The notes under the pieces: model-generated | What the model was told of the DNA's origin: nothing | What the model saw: the letters and a program-made list of their open reading frames with translations, nothing else | The model's database searches: none | Program-made: the position numbers and the translations under genes | NCBI GenBank assembly: GCA_964057225.1 | Contig: OZ059899.1 | Location: 18,236,501-18,300,500, forward strand | Direction: 5' to 3' | DNA from: Auanema rhodensis | Taxonomy: Eukaryota; Nematoda; Chromadorea; Rhabditida; Rhabditidae | Length of the DNA: 64,000 bases | Shown here: in pieces, positions 39,090-53,447 of the stretch | Layout: every line of letters begins with the position of its first letter | How positions within the stretch are numbered: position 1 is the first letter of the stretch

Positions 39090-41893
39090 GATGCGGATTT
39101 TTAAGCTGCGTCGATCTGTGTTATCAGATTTGCGCTAGCTTAAAAATGCACCGAGATATCAACTGAAATAAGTTAACACATATATCCTCGATTTTCACCC
39201 TGAAGAATTAATTTTTTTGTTGAATAACATTGTCCATCGTCTTCGCCTTGAAAAAAGGAATCTAAAAACATCTACTTTTTGTGAAATTATTTTGAAATTT
39301 TTAGGGAAAATTTTTGTCAAAATGTTTTTGGAAGCAATGTTGAGTGTACATGGAAACTCAACATACACTAATACATCATTTTTTAAACGATCATAACTAA
39401 TTTTTGTATTGAGGGTTTCTCAATGTCGTATAGTGCATTCGATGCGGATTTTTAAGCTGCGTCGATCTGTGTTATCAGATTTGCGCTATCTTAAAAATGC
39501 ACCGAGATATCAACTGATATAAGTTCACACTTATATCCTCGATTTTCAACCTGAAGAATTAATTTCTTCGTTGAATAACAATGTCCATCGTCTTCGCCTT
39601 AAAAAAAAAATCTAAAAACATCTACTTTTTGTGAAATTATTTTGAAATTTTTAGGGAAAATTTTTGTCAAAAAGTTTTTGGAAGCAATGTTGAGTGTACA
39701 TGGAAACTCAACGTACACTAATGCATCATTTTTCAAACGATCATAACTAATTTTCGTATTAAGCGTTTCTCAATGTAGTATAGTGCATTCGATGCGGATT
39801 TTTAAGCTGCGTCGATCTGTGTTATCAGATTTGCGCTAGCTTAAAAATGCACCGAGATATCAACTGAAATAAGTTAACACATATATCCTCGATTTTCACC
39901 CTGAAGAATTAATTTTTTTGTTGAATAACATTGTCCATCGTCTTCGCCTTGAAAAAAGGAATCTAAAAACATCTACTTTTTGTGAAATTATTTTGAAATT
40001 TTTAGGGAAAATTTTTGTCAAAATGTTTTTGGAAGCAATGTTGAGTGTACATGGAAACTCAACATACACTAATACATCATTTTTTAAACGATCATAACTA
40101 ATTTTTGTATTGAGGGTTTCTCAATGTCGTATAGTGCATTCGATGCGGATTTTTAAGCTGCGTCGATCTGTGTTATCAGATTTGCGCTATCTTAAAAATG
40201 CACCGAGATATCAACTGATATAAGTTCACACTTATATCCTCGATTTTCAACCTGAAGAATTAATTTCTTCGTTGAATAACAATGTCCATCGTCTTCGCCT
40301 TAAAAAAAAAATCTAAAAACATCTACTTTTTGTGAAATTATTTTGAAATTTTTAGGGAAAATTTTTGTCAAAAAGTTTTTGGAAGCAATGTTGAGTGTAC
40401 ATGGAAACTCAACATACACTAATGCATCATTTTTCAAACGATCATAACTAATTTTCGTATTAAGCGTTTCTCAATGTAGTATAGTGCATTCGATGCGGAT
40501 TTTTAAGCTGCGTCGATCTATGTTATCAGATTTGCGCTAGCTTAAAAATGCACCGAGATATCAACTGAAATAAGTTAACACATATATCCTCGATTTTCAC
40601 CCTGAAGAATTAATTTTTTTGTTGAATAACATTGTCCATCGTCTTCGCCTTGAAAAAAGGAATCTAAAAACATCTACTTTTTGTGAAATTATTTTGAAAT
40701 TTTTAGGGAAAATTTTTGTCAAAATGTTTTTGGAAGCAATGTTGAGTGTACATGGAAACTCAACATACACTAATACATCATTTTTTAAACGATCATAACT
40801 AATTTTTGTATTGAGGGTTTCTCAATGTCGTATAGTGCATTCGATGCGGATTTTTAAGCTGCGTCGATCTGTGTTATCAGATTTGCGCTATCTTAAAAAT
40901 GCACCGAGATATCAACTGATATAAGTTCACACTTATATCCTCGATTTTCAACCTGAAGAATTAATTTCTTCGTTGAATAACAATGTCCATCGTCTTCGCC
41001 TTAAAAAAAAAATCTAAAAACATCTACTTTTTGTGAAATTATTTTGAAATTTTTAGGGAAAATTTTTGTCAAAAAGTTTTTGGAAGCAATGTTGAGTGTA
41101 CATGGAAACTCAACGTACACTAATGCATCATTTTTCAAACGATCATAACTAATTTTCGTATTAAGCGTTTCTCAATGTAGTATAGTGCATTCGATGCGGA
41201 TTTTTAAGCTGCGTCGATCTGTGTTATCAGATTTGCGCTAGCTTAAAAATGCACCGAGATATCAACTGAAATAAGTTAACACATATATCCTCGATTTTCA
41301 CCCTGAAGAATTAATTTTTTTGTTGAATAACATTGTCCATCGTCTTCGCCTTGAAAAAAGGAATCTAAAAACATCTACTTTTTGTGAAATTATTTTGAAA
41401 TTTTTAGGGAAAATTTTTGTCAAAATGTTTTTGGAAGCAATGTTGAGTGTACATGGAAACTCAACATACACTAATACATCATTTTTTAAACGATCATAAC
41501 TAATTTTTGTATTGAGGGTTTCTCAATGTCGTATAGTGCATTCGATGCGGATTTTTAAGCTGCGTCGATCTGTGTTATCAGATTTGCGCTATCTTAAAAA
41601 TGCACCGAGATATCAACTGATATAAGTTCACACTTATATCCTCGATTTTCAACCTGAAGAATTAATTTCTTCGTTGAATAACAATGTCCATCGTCTTCGC
41701 CTTAAAAAAAAAATCTAAAAACATCTACTTTTTGTGAAATTATTTTGAAATTTTTAGGGAAAATTTTTGTCAAAAAGTTTTTGGAAGCAATGTTGAGTGT
41801 ACATGGAAACTCAACGTACACTAATGCATCATTTTTCAAACGATCATAACTAATTTTTGTATTGAGCGTTTCTCAATGTAGTATAGTGCATTC
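39090..41893. repeat. Block 9: 701-bp P/Q dimers, four copies
   Basis: Dimers start at 39090, 39791, 40492 and 41193; second monomers start at 39441, 40142, 40843 and 41544. The first monomer of each (351 bp) is subtype P with GAAATAAGTTAACAC and ends in AATACATC, ATTTTTTAAACG, ATTGAGGG and GTCGTATAG. The second (350 bp) is Q-like with CAACCTGAAG and TTTCTTCGTTG, ending in TTTTCGTATTAAGCG. Variants inside: 40492 has CTATG where the others have CTGTG, and ACTCAACGTAC alternates with ACTCAACATAC. Confidence 0.9.
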
Positions 41894-43297
41894 GATGCGG
41901 ATTTTTAAGCTGCGTCGATCTATGTTATCAGATTTGCGCTATCTTAAAAATGCACCGAGATATCAACTGATATAAGTTCACACTTATATCCTCGATTTTC
42001 AACCTGAAGAATTAATTTTTTTGTTGAATAACATTGTCCATCGTTTTCGCCTTGAAAAAAGAAATCTAAAAACATCTACTTTTTGTAAAATTATTTTGAA
42101 ATTTTTAGGGAAAATTTTTGTCAAAATGTTTTTGGAAGCAATGTTGAGTGTACATGGAAACTCAACATACACTAATGCATCATTTTTCAAACGATCATAA
42201 CTAATTTTTGTATTGAGCGTTTCTCAATGTAGTATAGTGCATTCGATGCGGATTTTTAAGCTGCGTCGATCTATGTTATCAGATTTGCGCTATCTTTAAA
42301 ATGCACCGATATATCAACTGATATAAGTTCACACTTATATCCTCGATTTTCACCCTGAAGAATTAATTTTTTTGTTGAATAACATTGTCCATCGTCTTCA
42401 CCTTGAAAAACGGAATCTAAAAACATCTACTTTTTGTAAAATTATTTTGAAATTTTTAGGGAAAATTTTTGTCAAAATGTTTTTGGAAGCAATGTTGAGT
42501 GTACATGGAAACTCAACACACACTAATGCATCATTTTTCAAACGATCATAACTAATTTTTGTATTGAGCGTTTCTCAATGTAGTATAGTGCATTCGATGC
42601 GGATTTTTAAGCTGCGTCGATCTATGTTATCAGATTTGCGCTATCTTAAAAATGCACCGATATATCAACTGATATAAGTTCACACTTATATCCTCGATTT
42701 TCACCCTGAAGAATTAATTTTTTTGTTGAATAACATTGTCCATCGTCTTCGCCTTGAAAAAAGGAATCTAAAAACATCTACTTTTTGTGAAATTATTTTG
42801 AAATTTTTAGGGAAAATTTTTGTCAAAATGTTTTTGGAAGCAATGTTGAGTGTACATGGAAACTCAACATACACTAATACATCATTTTTTAAACGATCAT
42901 AACTAATTTTTGTATTGAGCGTTTCTCAATGTAGTATAGTGCATTCGATGCGGATTTTTAAGCTGCGTCGATCTATGTTATCAGATTTGCGCTATCTTAA
43001 AAATGCACCGATATATCAACTGAAATAAGTTAACACATATATCCTCGATTTTCACCCTGAAGAATTAATTTTTTTGTTGAATAACATTGTCCATCGTCTT
43101 CGCCTTGAAAAAAGGAATCTAAAAACATCTACTTTTTGTGAAATTATTTTGAAATTTTTAGGGAAAATTTTTGTCAAAATGTTTTTGGAAGCAATGTTGA
43201 GTGTACATGGAAACTCAACATACACTAATACATCATTTTTTAAACGATCATAACTAATTTTTGTATTGAGGGTTTCTCAATGTCGTATAGTGCATTC
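41894..43297. repeat. Block 10: linker of four monomers between large copies
   Basis: Monomer starts: 41894, 42245, 42596, 42947. The 41894 monomer (CATCGTTTTCGCC, TTTGTAAAATT) and the 42245 monomer (CTTGAAAAACGG, ACTCAACACAC) are matched at 50641 and 50992, a shift of 8747 bp that fades inside the monomer at 42596. The monomer at 42947 is a recombinant: 5' part Q-like, 3' part P-like. Confidence 0.8.
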
Positions 43298-46200
43298 GAT
43301 GCGGATTTTTAAGCTGCGTCGATCTATGTTATCAGATTTGCGCTATCTTTAAAATGCACCGATATATCAACTGATATAAGTTCACACTTATATCCTCGAT
43401 TTTCACCCTGAAGAATTAATTTTTTTGTTGAATAACAATGTCCATCGTCTTCGCCTTAAAAAAAAAATCTAAAAACATCTACTTTTTGTGAAATTATTTT
43501 GAAATTTTTACGGAAAATTTTTGTCAAAAAGTTTTTGGAAGCAATGTTGAGTGTACATGAAAACTCAACATACACTAATGCATCATTTTTCAAACGATCA
43601 TAACTAATTTTTGTATCGAGCGTTTCTCAATGTAGTATAGTGCATTCGATGCGGATTTTTAAGCTGCGTCGATCTATGTTATCAGATTTGCGCTATCTTA
43701 AAAATGCACCGAGATATCAACTGATATAAGTTCACACTTATATCCTCGATTTTCAACCTGAAGAATTAATTTCTTCGTTGAATAACAATGTCCATCGTCT
43801 TCGCCTTAAAAAAAAATCTAAAAACATCTACTTTTTGTGAAATTATTTTGAAATTTTTAGGGAAAATTTTTGTCAAAAAGTTTTTGGAAGCAATGTTGAG
43901 TGTACATGGAAACTCAACATACACTAATGCATCATTTTTCAAACGATCATAACTAATTTTTGTATCGAGCGTTTCTCAATGTAGTATAGTGCATTCGATG
44001 CGGATTTTTAAGCTGCGTCGATCTATGTTATCAGATTTGCGCTAGCTTAAAAATGCACCGAGATATCAACTGATATAAGTTCACACTTATATCCTCGATT
44101 TTCAACCTGAAGAATTAATTTCTTCGTTGAATAACAATGTCCATCGTCTTCGCCTTAAAAAAAAAATCTAAAAACATCTACTTTTTGTGAAATTATTTTG
44201 AAATTTTTAGGGAAAATTTTTGTCAAAAAGTTTTTGGAAGCAATGTTGAGTGTACATGGAAACTCAACATACACTAATGCATCATTTTTCAAACGATCAT
44301 AACTAATTTGTGTAGTATAGTGCATTCGATGCGGATTTTTAAGCTGCGTCGATCTATGTTATCAGATTTGCGCTATCTTTAAAATGCACCGATATATCAA
44401 CTGATATAAGTTCACACTTATATCCTCGATTTTCACCCTGAAGAATTAATTTTTTTGTTGAATAACAATGTCCATCGTCTTCGCCTTAAAAAAAAAATCT
44501 AAAAACATCTACTTTTTGTGAAATTATTTTGAAATTTTTACGGAAAATTTTTGTCAAAAAGTTTTTGGAAGCAATGTTGAGTGTACATGGAAACTCAACA
44601 TACACTAATGCATCATTTTTCAAACGATCATAACTAATTTTTGTATCGAGCGTTTCTCAATGTAGTATAGTGCATTCGATGCGGATTTTTAAGCTGCGTC
44701 GATCTATGTTATCAGATTTGCGCTATCTTAAAAATGCACCGAGATATCAACTGATATAAGTTCACACTTATATCCTCGATTTTCACCCTGAAGAATTAAT
44801 TTTTTCGTTGAATAACATTGTCCATCGTCTTCGCCTTGAAAAAAGAAATCTAAAAACATCTACTCTTTGTGAAATTATTTTGAAATTTTCAGGGAAAATT
44901 TTTGTCAAAAAGTTTTTGGAAGCAATGTTGAGTGTACATGGAAACTCAACATACACTAATGCATCATTTTTCAAACGATCATAACTAATTTTTGTATTGA
45001 GGGTTTCTCAATGTAGTATAGTGCATTCGATGCGGATTTTTAAGCTGCGTCGATCTGTGTTATCAGATTTGCGCTATCTTAAAAATGCACCGAGATATCA
45101 ACTGATATAAGTTCACACTTATATCCTCGATTTTCAACCTGAAGAATTAATTTCTTCGTTGAATAACAATGTCCATCGTCTTCGCCTTAAAAAAAAAATC
45201 TAAAAACATCTACTTTTTGTGAAATTATTTTGAAATTTTTAGGGAAAATTTTTGTCAAAAAGTTTTTGGAAGCAATGTTGAGTGTACATGGAAACTCAAC
45301 ATACACTAATGCATCATTTTTCAAACGATCATAACTAATTTTTGTATTGAGCGTTTCTCAATGTAGTATAGTGCATTCGATGCGGATTTTTAAGCTGCGT
45401 CGATCTATGTTATCAGATTTGCGCTATCTTAAAAATGCACCGAGATATCAACTGATATAAGTTCACACTTATATCCTCGATTTTCAACCTGAAGAATTAA
45501 TTTTTTTGTTGAATAACATTGTCCATCGTTTTCGCCTTGAAAAAAGAAATCTAAAAACATCTACTTTTTGTAAAATTATTTTGAAATTTTTAGGGAAAAT
45601 TTTTGTCAAAATGTTTTTGGAAGCAATGTTGAGTGTACATGGAAACTCAACATACACTAATGCATCATTTTTCAAACGATCATAACTAATTTTTGTATTG
45701 AGCGTTTCTCAATGTAGTATAGTGCATTCGATGCGGATTTTTAAGCTGCGTCGATCTATGTTATCAGATTTGCGCTATCTTTAAAATGCACCGATATATC
45801 AACTGATATAAGTTCACACTTATATCCTCGATTTTCACCCTGAAGAATTAATTTTTTTGTTGAATAACATTGTCCATCGTCTTCACCTTGAAAAAAGGAA
45901 TCTAAAAACATCTACTTTTTGTAAAATTATTTTGAAATTTTTAGGGAAAATTTTTGTCAAAATGTTTTTGGAAGCAATGTTGAGTGTACATGGAAACTCA
46001 ACATACACTAATGCATCATTTTTCAAACGATCATAACTAATTTTTGTATTGAGCGTTTCTCAATGTAGTATAGTGCATTCGATGCGGATTTTTAAGCTGC
46101 GTCGATCTATGTTATCAGATTTGCGCTATCTTAAAAATGCACCGATATATCAACTGATATAAGTTCACACTTATATCCTCGATTTTCACCCTGAAGAATT

Positions 46201-49200
46201 AATTTTTTTGTTGAATAACATTGTCCATCGTCTTCACCTTGAAAAAAGGAATCTAAAAACATCTACTTTTTGTGAAATTATTTTGAAATTTTTAGGGAAA
46301 ATTTTTGTCAAAAAGTTTTTGGAAGCAATGTTGAGTGTACATGCAAACTCAACATACACTAATGCATCATTTTTCAAACGATCATAACTAATTTTCGTAT
46401 TAAGCGTTTCTCAATGTAGTATAGTGCATTCGATGCGGATTTTTAAGCTGCGTCGATCTATGTTATCAGATTTGCGCTATCTTAAAAATGCACCGATATA
46501 TCAACTGATATAAGTTCACACTTATATCCTCGATTTTCACCCTGAAGAATTAATTTTTTTGTTGAATAACATTGTCCATCGTCTTCACCTTGAAAAAAGA
46601 AATCTAAAAACATCTACTTTTTGTGAAATTATTTTGAAATTTTTAGGGAAAATTTTTGTCAAAAAGTTTTTGGAAGCAATGTTGAGTGTACATGGAAACT
46701 CAACATACACTAATGCATCATTTTTCAAACGATCATAACTAGTTTTTGTATTGAGCGTTTCTCAATGTAGTATAGTGCATTCGATGCGGATTTTTAAGCT
46801 GCGTCGATCTATGTTATCAGATTTGCGCTATCTTAAAAATGCACCGAGATATCAACTGATATAAGTTCACACTTATATCCTCGATTTTCAACCTGAAGAA
46901 TTAATTTCTTCGTTGAATAACAATGTCCATCGTCTTCGCCTTAAAAAAAAAATCTAAAAACATCTACTTTTTGTGAAATTATTTTGAAATTTTTAGGGAA
47001 AATTTTTGTCAAAAAGTTTTTGGAAGCAATGTTGAGTGTACATGGAAACTCAACGTACACTAATGCATCATTTTTCAAACGATCATAACTAATTTTTGTA
47101 TTGAGCGTTTCTCAATGTAGTATAGTGCATTCGATGCGGATTTTTAAGCTGCGTCGATCTATGTTATCAGATTTGCGCTATCTTAAAAATGCACCGAGAT
47201 ATCAACTGATATAAGTTCACACTTATATCCTCGATTTTCAACCTGAAGAATTAATTTTTTTGTTGAATAACATTGTCCATCGTTTTCGCCTTGAAAAAAG
47301 AAATCTAAAAACATCTACTTTTTGTAAAATTATTTTGAAATTTTTAGGGAAAATTTTTGTCAAAATGTTTTTGGAAGCAATGTTGAGTGTACATGGAAAC
47401 TCAACATACACTAATGCATCATTTTTCAAACGATCATAACTAATTTTTGTATTGAGCGTTTCTCAATGTAGTATAGTGCATTCGATGCGGATTTTTAAGC
47501 TGCGTCGATCTATGTTATCAGATTTGCGCTATCTTTAAAATGCACCGATATATCAACTGATATAAGTTCACACTTATATCCTCGATTTTCACCCTGAAGA
47601 ATTCATTTTTTTGTTGAATAACATTGTCCATCGTCTTCACCTTGAAAAAAGGAATCTAAAAACATCTACTTTTTGTAAAATTATTTTGAAATTTTTAGGG
47701 AAAATTTTTGTCAAAATGTTTTTGGAAGCAATGTTGAGTGTACATGGAAACTCAACACACACTAATGCATCATTTTTCAAACGATCATAACTAATTTTCG
47801 TATTAAGCGTTTCTCAATGTAGTATAGTGCATTCGATGCGGATTTTTAAGCTGCGTCGATCTGTGTTATCAGATTTGCGCTAGCTTAAAAATGCACCGAG
47901 ATATCAACTGAAATAAGTTAACACATATATCCTCGATTTTCACCCTGAAGAATTAATTTTTTTGTTGAATAACATTGTCCATCGTCTTCGCCTTGAAAAA
48001 AGGAATCTAAAAACATCTACTTTTTGTGAAATTATTTTGAAATTTTTAGGGAAAATTTTTGTCAAAATGTTTTTGGAAGCAATGTTGAGTGTACATGGAA
48101 ACTCAACATACACTAATACATCATTTTTTAAACGATCATAACTAATTTTTGTATTGAGGGTTTCTCAATGTCGTATAATGCATTCGATGCGGATTTTTAA
48201 GCTGCGTCGATCTGTGTTATCAGATTTGCGCTATCTTTAAAATGCACCGAGATATCAACTGATATAAGTTCACACTTATATCCTCGATTTTCACCCTGAA
48301 AAATTGATTTTTTCGTTGAATAACATTGTCCATCGTCTTTGCCTTGAAAAAAGGAATCTAAAAACATCTAATTTTTGTGAAATTATTTCGAAATTTTTAG
48401 GTAAAATTTTTGTCAAAATGTTTTTGGAAGCAATGTTGAGTGTACATGGAAACTCAACATACACTAATGCATCATTTTTCAAACGATCATGACTAATTTT
48501 TGTATTGAGCGTTTCTCAATGTAGTATAGTGCATTCGATGCGGATTTTTAAGCTGCGTCGATCTGTGTTATCAGATTTGCGCTAGCTTAAAAATGCACCG
48601 AGATATCAACTGAAATAAGTTAACACATATATCCTCGATTTTCACCCTGAAGAATTAATTTTTTTGTTGAATAACATTGTCCATCGTCTTCGCCTTGAAA
48701 AAAGGAATCTAAAAACATCTACTTTTTGTGAAATTATTTTGAAATTTTTAGGGAAAATTTTTGTCAAAATGTTTTTGGAAGCAATGTTGAGTGTACATGG
48801 AAACTCAACATACACTAATACATCATTTTTTAAACGATCATAACTAATTTTTGTATTGAGCGTTTCTCAATGTAGTATAGTGCATTCGATGCGGATTTTT
48901 AAGCTGCGTCGATCTATGTTATCAGATTTGCGCTATCTTAAAAATGCACCGATATATCAACTGATATAAGTTCACACTTATATCCTCGATTTTCACCCTG
49001 AAGAATTAATTTTTTTGTTGAATAACATTGTCCATCGTCTTCACCTTGAAAAAAGGAATCTAAAAACATCTACTTTTTGTGAAATTATTTTGAAATTTTT
49101 AGGGAAAATTTTTGTCAAAAAGTTTTTGGAAGCAATGTTGAGTGTACATGGAAACTCAACATACACTAATGCATCATTTTTCAAACGATCATAACTAATT

Positions 49201-50640
49201 TTCGTATTAAGCGTTTCTCAATGTAGTATAGTGCATTCGATGCGGATTTTTAAGCTGCGTCGATCTGTGTTATCAGATTTGCGCTAGCTTAAAAATGCAC
49301 CGAGATATCAACTGAAATAAGTTAACACATATATCCTCGATTTTCACCCTGAAGAATTAATTTTTTTGTTGAATAACATTGTCCATCGTCTTCGCCTTGA
49401 AAAAAGGAATCTAAAAACATCTACTTTTTGTGAAATTATTTTGAAATTTTTAGGGAAAATTTTTGTCAAAATGTTTTTGGAAGCAATGTTGAGTGTACAT
49501 GGAAACTCAACATACACTAATACATCATTTTTTAAACGATCATAACTAATTTTTGTATTGAGGGTTTCTCAATGTCGTATAGTGCATTCGATGCGGATTT
49601 TTAAGCTGCGTCGATCTGTGTTATCAGATTTGCGCTATCTTAAAAATGCACCGAGATATCAACTGATATAAGTTCACACTTATATCCTCGATTTTCAACC
49701 TGAAGAATTAATTTCTTCGTTGAATAACAATGTCCATCGTCTTCGCCTTAAAAAAAAAATCTAAAAACATCTACTTTTTGTGAAATTATTTTGAAATTTT
49801 TAGGGAAAATTTTTGTCAAAAAGTTTTTGGAAGCAATGTTGAGTGTACATGGAAACTCAACGTACACTAATGCATCATTTTTCAAACGATCATAACTAAT
49901 TTTCGTATTAAGCGTTTCTCAATGTAGTATAGTGCATTCGATGCGGATTTTTAAGCTGCGTCGATCTGTGTTATCAGATTTGCGCTAGCTTAAAAATGCA
50001 CCGAGATATCAACTGAAATAAGTTAACACATATATCCTCGATTTTCACCCTGAAGAATTAATTTTTTTGTTGAATAACATTGTCCATCGTCTTCGCCTTG
50101 AAAAAAGGAATCTAAAAACATCTACTTTTTGTGAAATTATTTTGAAATTTTTAGGGAAAATTTTTGTCAAAATGTTTTTGGAAGCAATGTTGAGTGTACA
50201 TGGAAACTCAACATACACTAATACATCATTTTTTAAACGATCATAACTAATTTTTGTATTGAGGGTTTCTCAATGTCGTATAGTGCATTCGATGCGGATT
50301 TTTAAGCTGCGTCGATCTGTGTTATCAGATTTGCGCTATCTTAAAAATGCACCGAGATATCAACTGATATAAGTTCACACTTATATCCTCGATTTTCAAC
50401 CTGAAGAATTAATTTCTTCGTTGAATAACAATGTCCATCGTCTTCGCCTTAAAAAAAAAATCTAAAAACATCTACTTTTTGTGAAATTATTTTGAAATTT
50501 TTAGGGAAAATTTTTGTCAAAAAGTTTTTGGAAGCAATGTTGAGTGTACATGGAAACTCAACGTACACTAATGCATCATTTTTCAAACGATCATAACTAA
50601 TTTTTGTATTGAGCGTTTCTCAATGTAGTATAGTGCATTC
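43298..50640. repeat. Block 11: 7.3-kb copy of 33149-40491 (shift 10149)
   Basis: Monomer starts: 43298, 43648, 43997, 44328, 44678, 45029, 45379, 45730, 46081, 46432, 46783, 47133, 47484, 47835, 48186, 48537, 48888, 49239, 49590, 49940, 50291. Each equals a start in 33149-40142 plus exactly 10149. Shared marks include the H4 deletion (34156/44305), TACATGCAAACTC (36194/46343), AACTAGTTTTTG, and the Z monomer (38037/48186). Few differences are visible: TTTTATTATCGAG near 33810 against TTTTTGTATCGAG; TACATGAAAACTC near 43556; GAATTAGTTTC near 36753; CTATCTGAAAAATG near 37032; GAATTCATTTTT near 47602; TTCACCATGAAG near 38492. Confidence 0.9.
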
Positions 50641-53447
50641 GATGCGGATTTTTAAGCTGCGTCGATCTATGTTATCAGATTTGCGCTATCTTAAAAATGC
50701 ACCGAGATATCAACTGATATAAGTTCACACTTATATCCTCGATTTTCAACCTGAAGAATTAATTTTTTTGTTGAATAACATTGTCCATCGTTTTCGCCTT
50801 GAAAAAAGAAATCTAAAAACATCTACTTTTTGTAAAATTATTTTGAAATTTTTAGGGAAAATTTTTGTCAAAATGTTTTTGGAAGCAATGTTGAGTGTAC
50901 ATGGAAACTCAACATACACTAATGCATCATTTTTCAAACGATCATAACTAATTTTTGTATTGAGCGTTTCTCAATGTAGTATAGTGCATTCGATGCGGAT
51001 TTTTAAGCTGCGTCGATCTATGTTATCAGATTTGCGCTATCTTTAAAATGCACCGATATATCAACTGATATAAGTTCACACTTATATCCTCGATTTTCAC
51101 CCTGAAGAATTAATTTTTTTGTTGAATAACATTGTCCATCGTCTTCACCTTGAAAAACGGAATCTAAAAACATCTACTTTTTGTAAAATTATTTTGAAAT
51201 TTTTAGGGAAAATTTTTGTCAAAATGTTTTTGGAAGCAATGTTGAGTGTACATGGAAACTCAACACACACTAATGCATCATTTTTCAAACGATCATAACT
51301 AATTTTTGTATTGAGCGTTTCTCAATGTAGTATAGTGCATTCGATGCGGATTTTTAAGCTGCGTCGATCTATGTTATCAGATTTGCGCTATCTTAAAAAT
51401 GCACCGATATATCAACTGATATAAGTTCACACTTATATCCTCGATTTTCACCCTGAAGAATTAATTTTTTTGTTGAATAACATTGTCCATCGTCTTCACC
51501 TTGAAAAAAGGAATCTAAAAACATCTACTTTTTGTGAAATTATTTTGAAATTTTTAGGGAAAATTTTTGTCAAAAAGTTTTTGGAAGCAATGTTGAGTGT
51601 ACATGGAAACTCAACATACACTAATGCATCATTTTTCAAACGATCATAACTAATTTTCGTATTAAGCGTTTCTCAATGTAGTATAGTGCATTCGATGCGG
51701 ATTTTTAAGCTGCGTCGATCTGTGTTATCAGATTTGCGCTAGCTTAAAAATGCACCGAGATATCAACTGAAATAAGTTAACACATATATCCTCGATTTTC
51801 ACCCTGAAGAATTAATTTTTTTGTTGAATAACATTGTCCATCGTCTTCGCCTTGAAAAAAGGAATCTAAAAACATCTACTTTTTGTGAAATTATTTTGAA
51901 ATTTTTAGGGAAAATTTTTGTCAAAATGTTTTTGGAAGCAATGTTGAGTGTACATGGAAACTCAACATACACTAATACATCATTTTTTAAACGATCATAA
52001 CTAATTTTTGTATTGAGGGTTTCTCAATGTCGTATAGTGCATTCGATGCGGATTTTTAAGCTGCGTCGATCTGTGTTATCAGATTTGCGCTATCTTAAAA
52101 ATGCACCGAGATATCAACTGATATAAGTTCACACTTATATCCTCGATTTCCAACCTGAAGAATTAATTTCTTCGTTGAATAACAATGTCCATCGTCTTCG
52201 CCTTAAAAAAAAAATCTAAAAACATCTACTTTTTGTGAAATTATTTTGAAATTTTTAGGGAAAATTTTTGTCAAAAAGTTTTTGGAAGCAATGTTGAGTG
52301 TACATGGAAACTCAACGTACACTAATGCATCATTTTTCAAACGATCATAACTAATTTTTGTATTGAGCGTTTCTCAATGTAGTATAGTGCATTCGATGCG
52401 GATTTTTAAGCTGCGTCGATCTATGTTATCAGATTTGCGCTATCTTAAAAATGCACCGAGATATCAACTGATATAAGTTCACACTTATATCCTCGATTTT
52501 CAACCTGAAGAATTAATTTTTTTGTTGAATAACATTGTCCATCGTTTTCGCCTTGAAAAAAGAAATCTAAAAACATCTACTTTTTGTAAAATTATTTTGA
52601 AATTTTTAGGGAAAATTTTTGTCAAAATGTTTTTGGAAGCAATGTTGAGTGTACATGGAAACTCAACATACACTAATGCATCATTTTTCAAACGATCATA
52701 ACTAATTTTTGTATTGAGCGTTTCTCAATGTAGTATAGTGCATTCGATGCGGATTTTTAAGCTGCGTCGATCTATGTTATCAGATTTGCGCTATCTTTAA
52801 AATGCACCGATATATCAACTGATATAAGTTCACACTTATATCCTCAATTTTCACCCTGAAGAATTAATTTTTTTGTTGAATAACATTGTCCATCGTCTTC
52901 ACCTTGAAAAAAGGAATCTAAAAACATCTACTTTTTGTAAAATTATTTTGAAATTTTTAGGGAAAATTTTTGTCAAAATGTTTTTGGAAGCAATGTTGAG
53001 TGTACATGGAAACTCAACACACACTAATGCATCATTTTTCAAACGATCATAACTAATTTTTGTATTGAGCGTTTCTCAATGTAGTATAGTGCATTCGATG
53101 CGGATTTTTAAGCTGCGTCGATCTATGTTATCAGATTTGCGCTATCTTAAAAATGCACCGATATATCAACTGATATAAGTTCACACTTATATCCTCGATT
53201 TTCACCCTGAAGAATTAATTTTTTTGTTGAATAACATTGTCCATCGTCTTCACCTTGAAAAAAGGAATCTAAAAACATCTACTTTTTGTGAAATTATTTT
53301 GAAATTTTTAGGGAAAATTTTTGTCAAAAAGTTTTTGGAAGCAATGTTGAGTGTACATGGAAACTCAACATACACTAATGCATCATTTTTCAAACGATCA
53401 TAACTAATTTTCGTATTAAGCGTTTCTCAATGTAGTATAGTGCATTC
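49940..53447. repeat. Block 12: tandem 5-monomer unit of 1754 bp, two copies
   Basis: Unit starts are 49940 and 51694; internal starts are 50291, 50641, 50992, 51343 and 52045, 52395, 52746, 53097. The unit is one P/Q dimer followed by the CATCGTTTTCGCC monomer and two Q-like monomers. Its first two monomers overlap the end of block 11. Private changes in the second copy include GATTTCCAACCTG near 52148 and CCTCAATTTTC near 52844. The CATCGTTTTCGCC monomer also recurs at +1754 from 35230 to 36984 and from 45379 to 47133, so spacings of 1754 and of 5262 (three times 1754) both appear. Confidence 0.85.
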
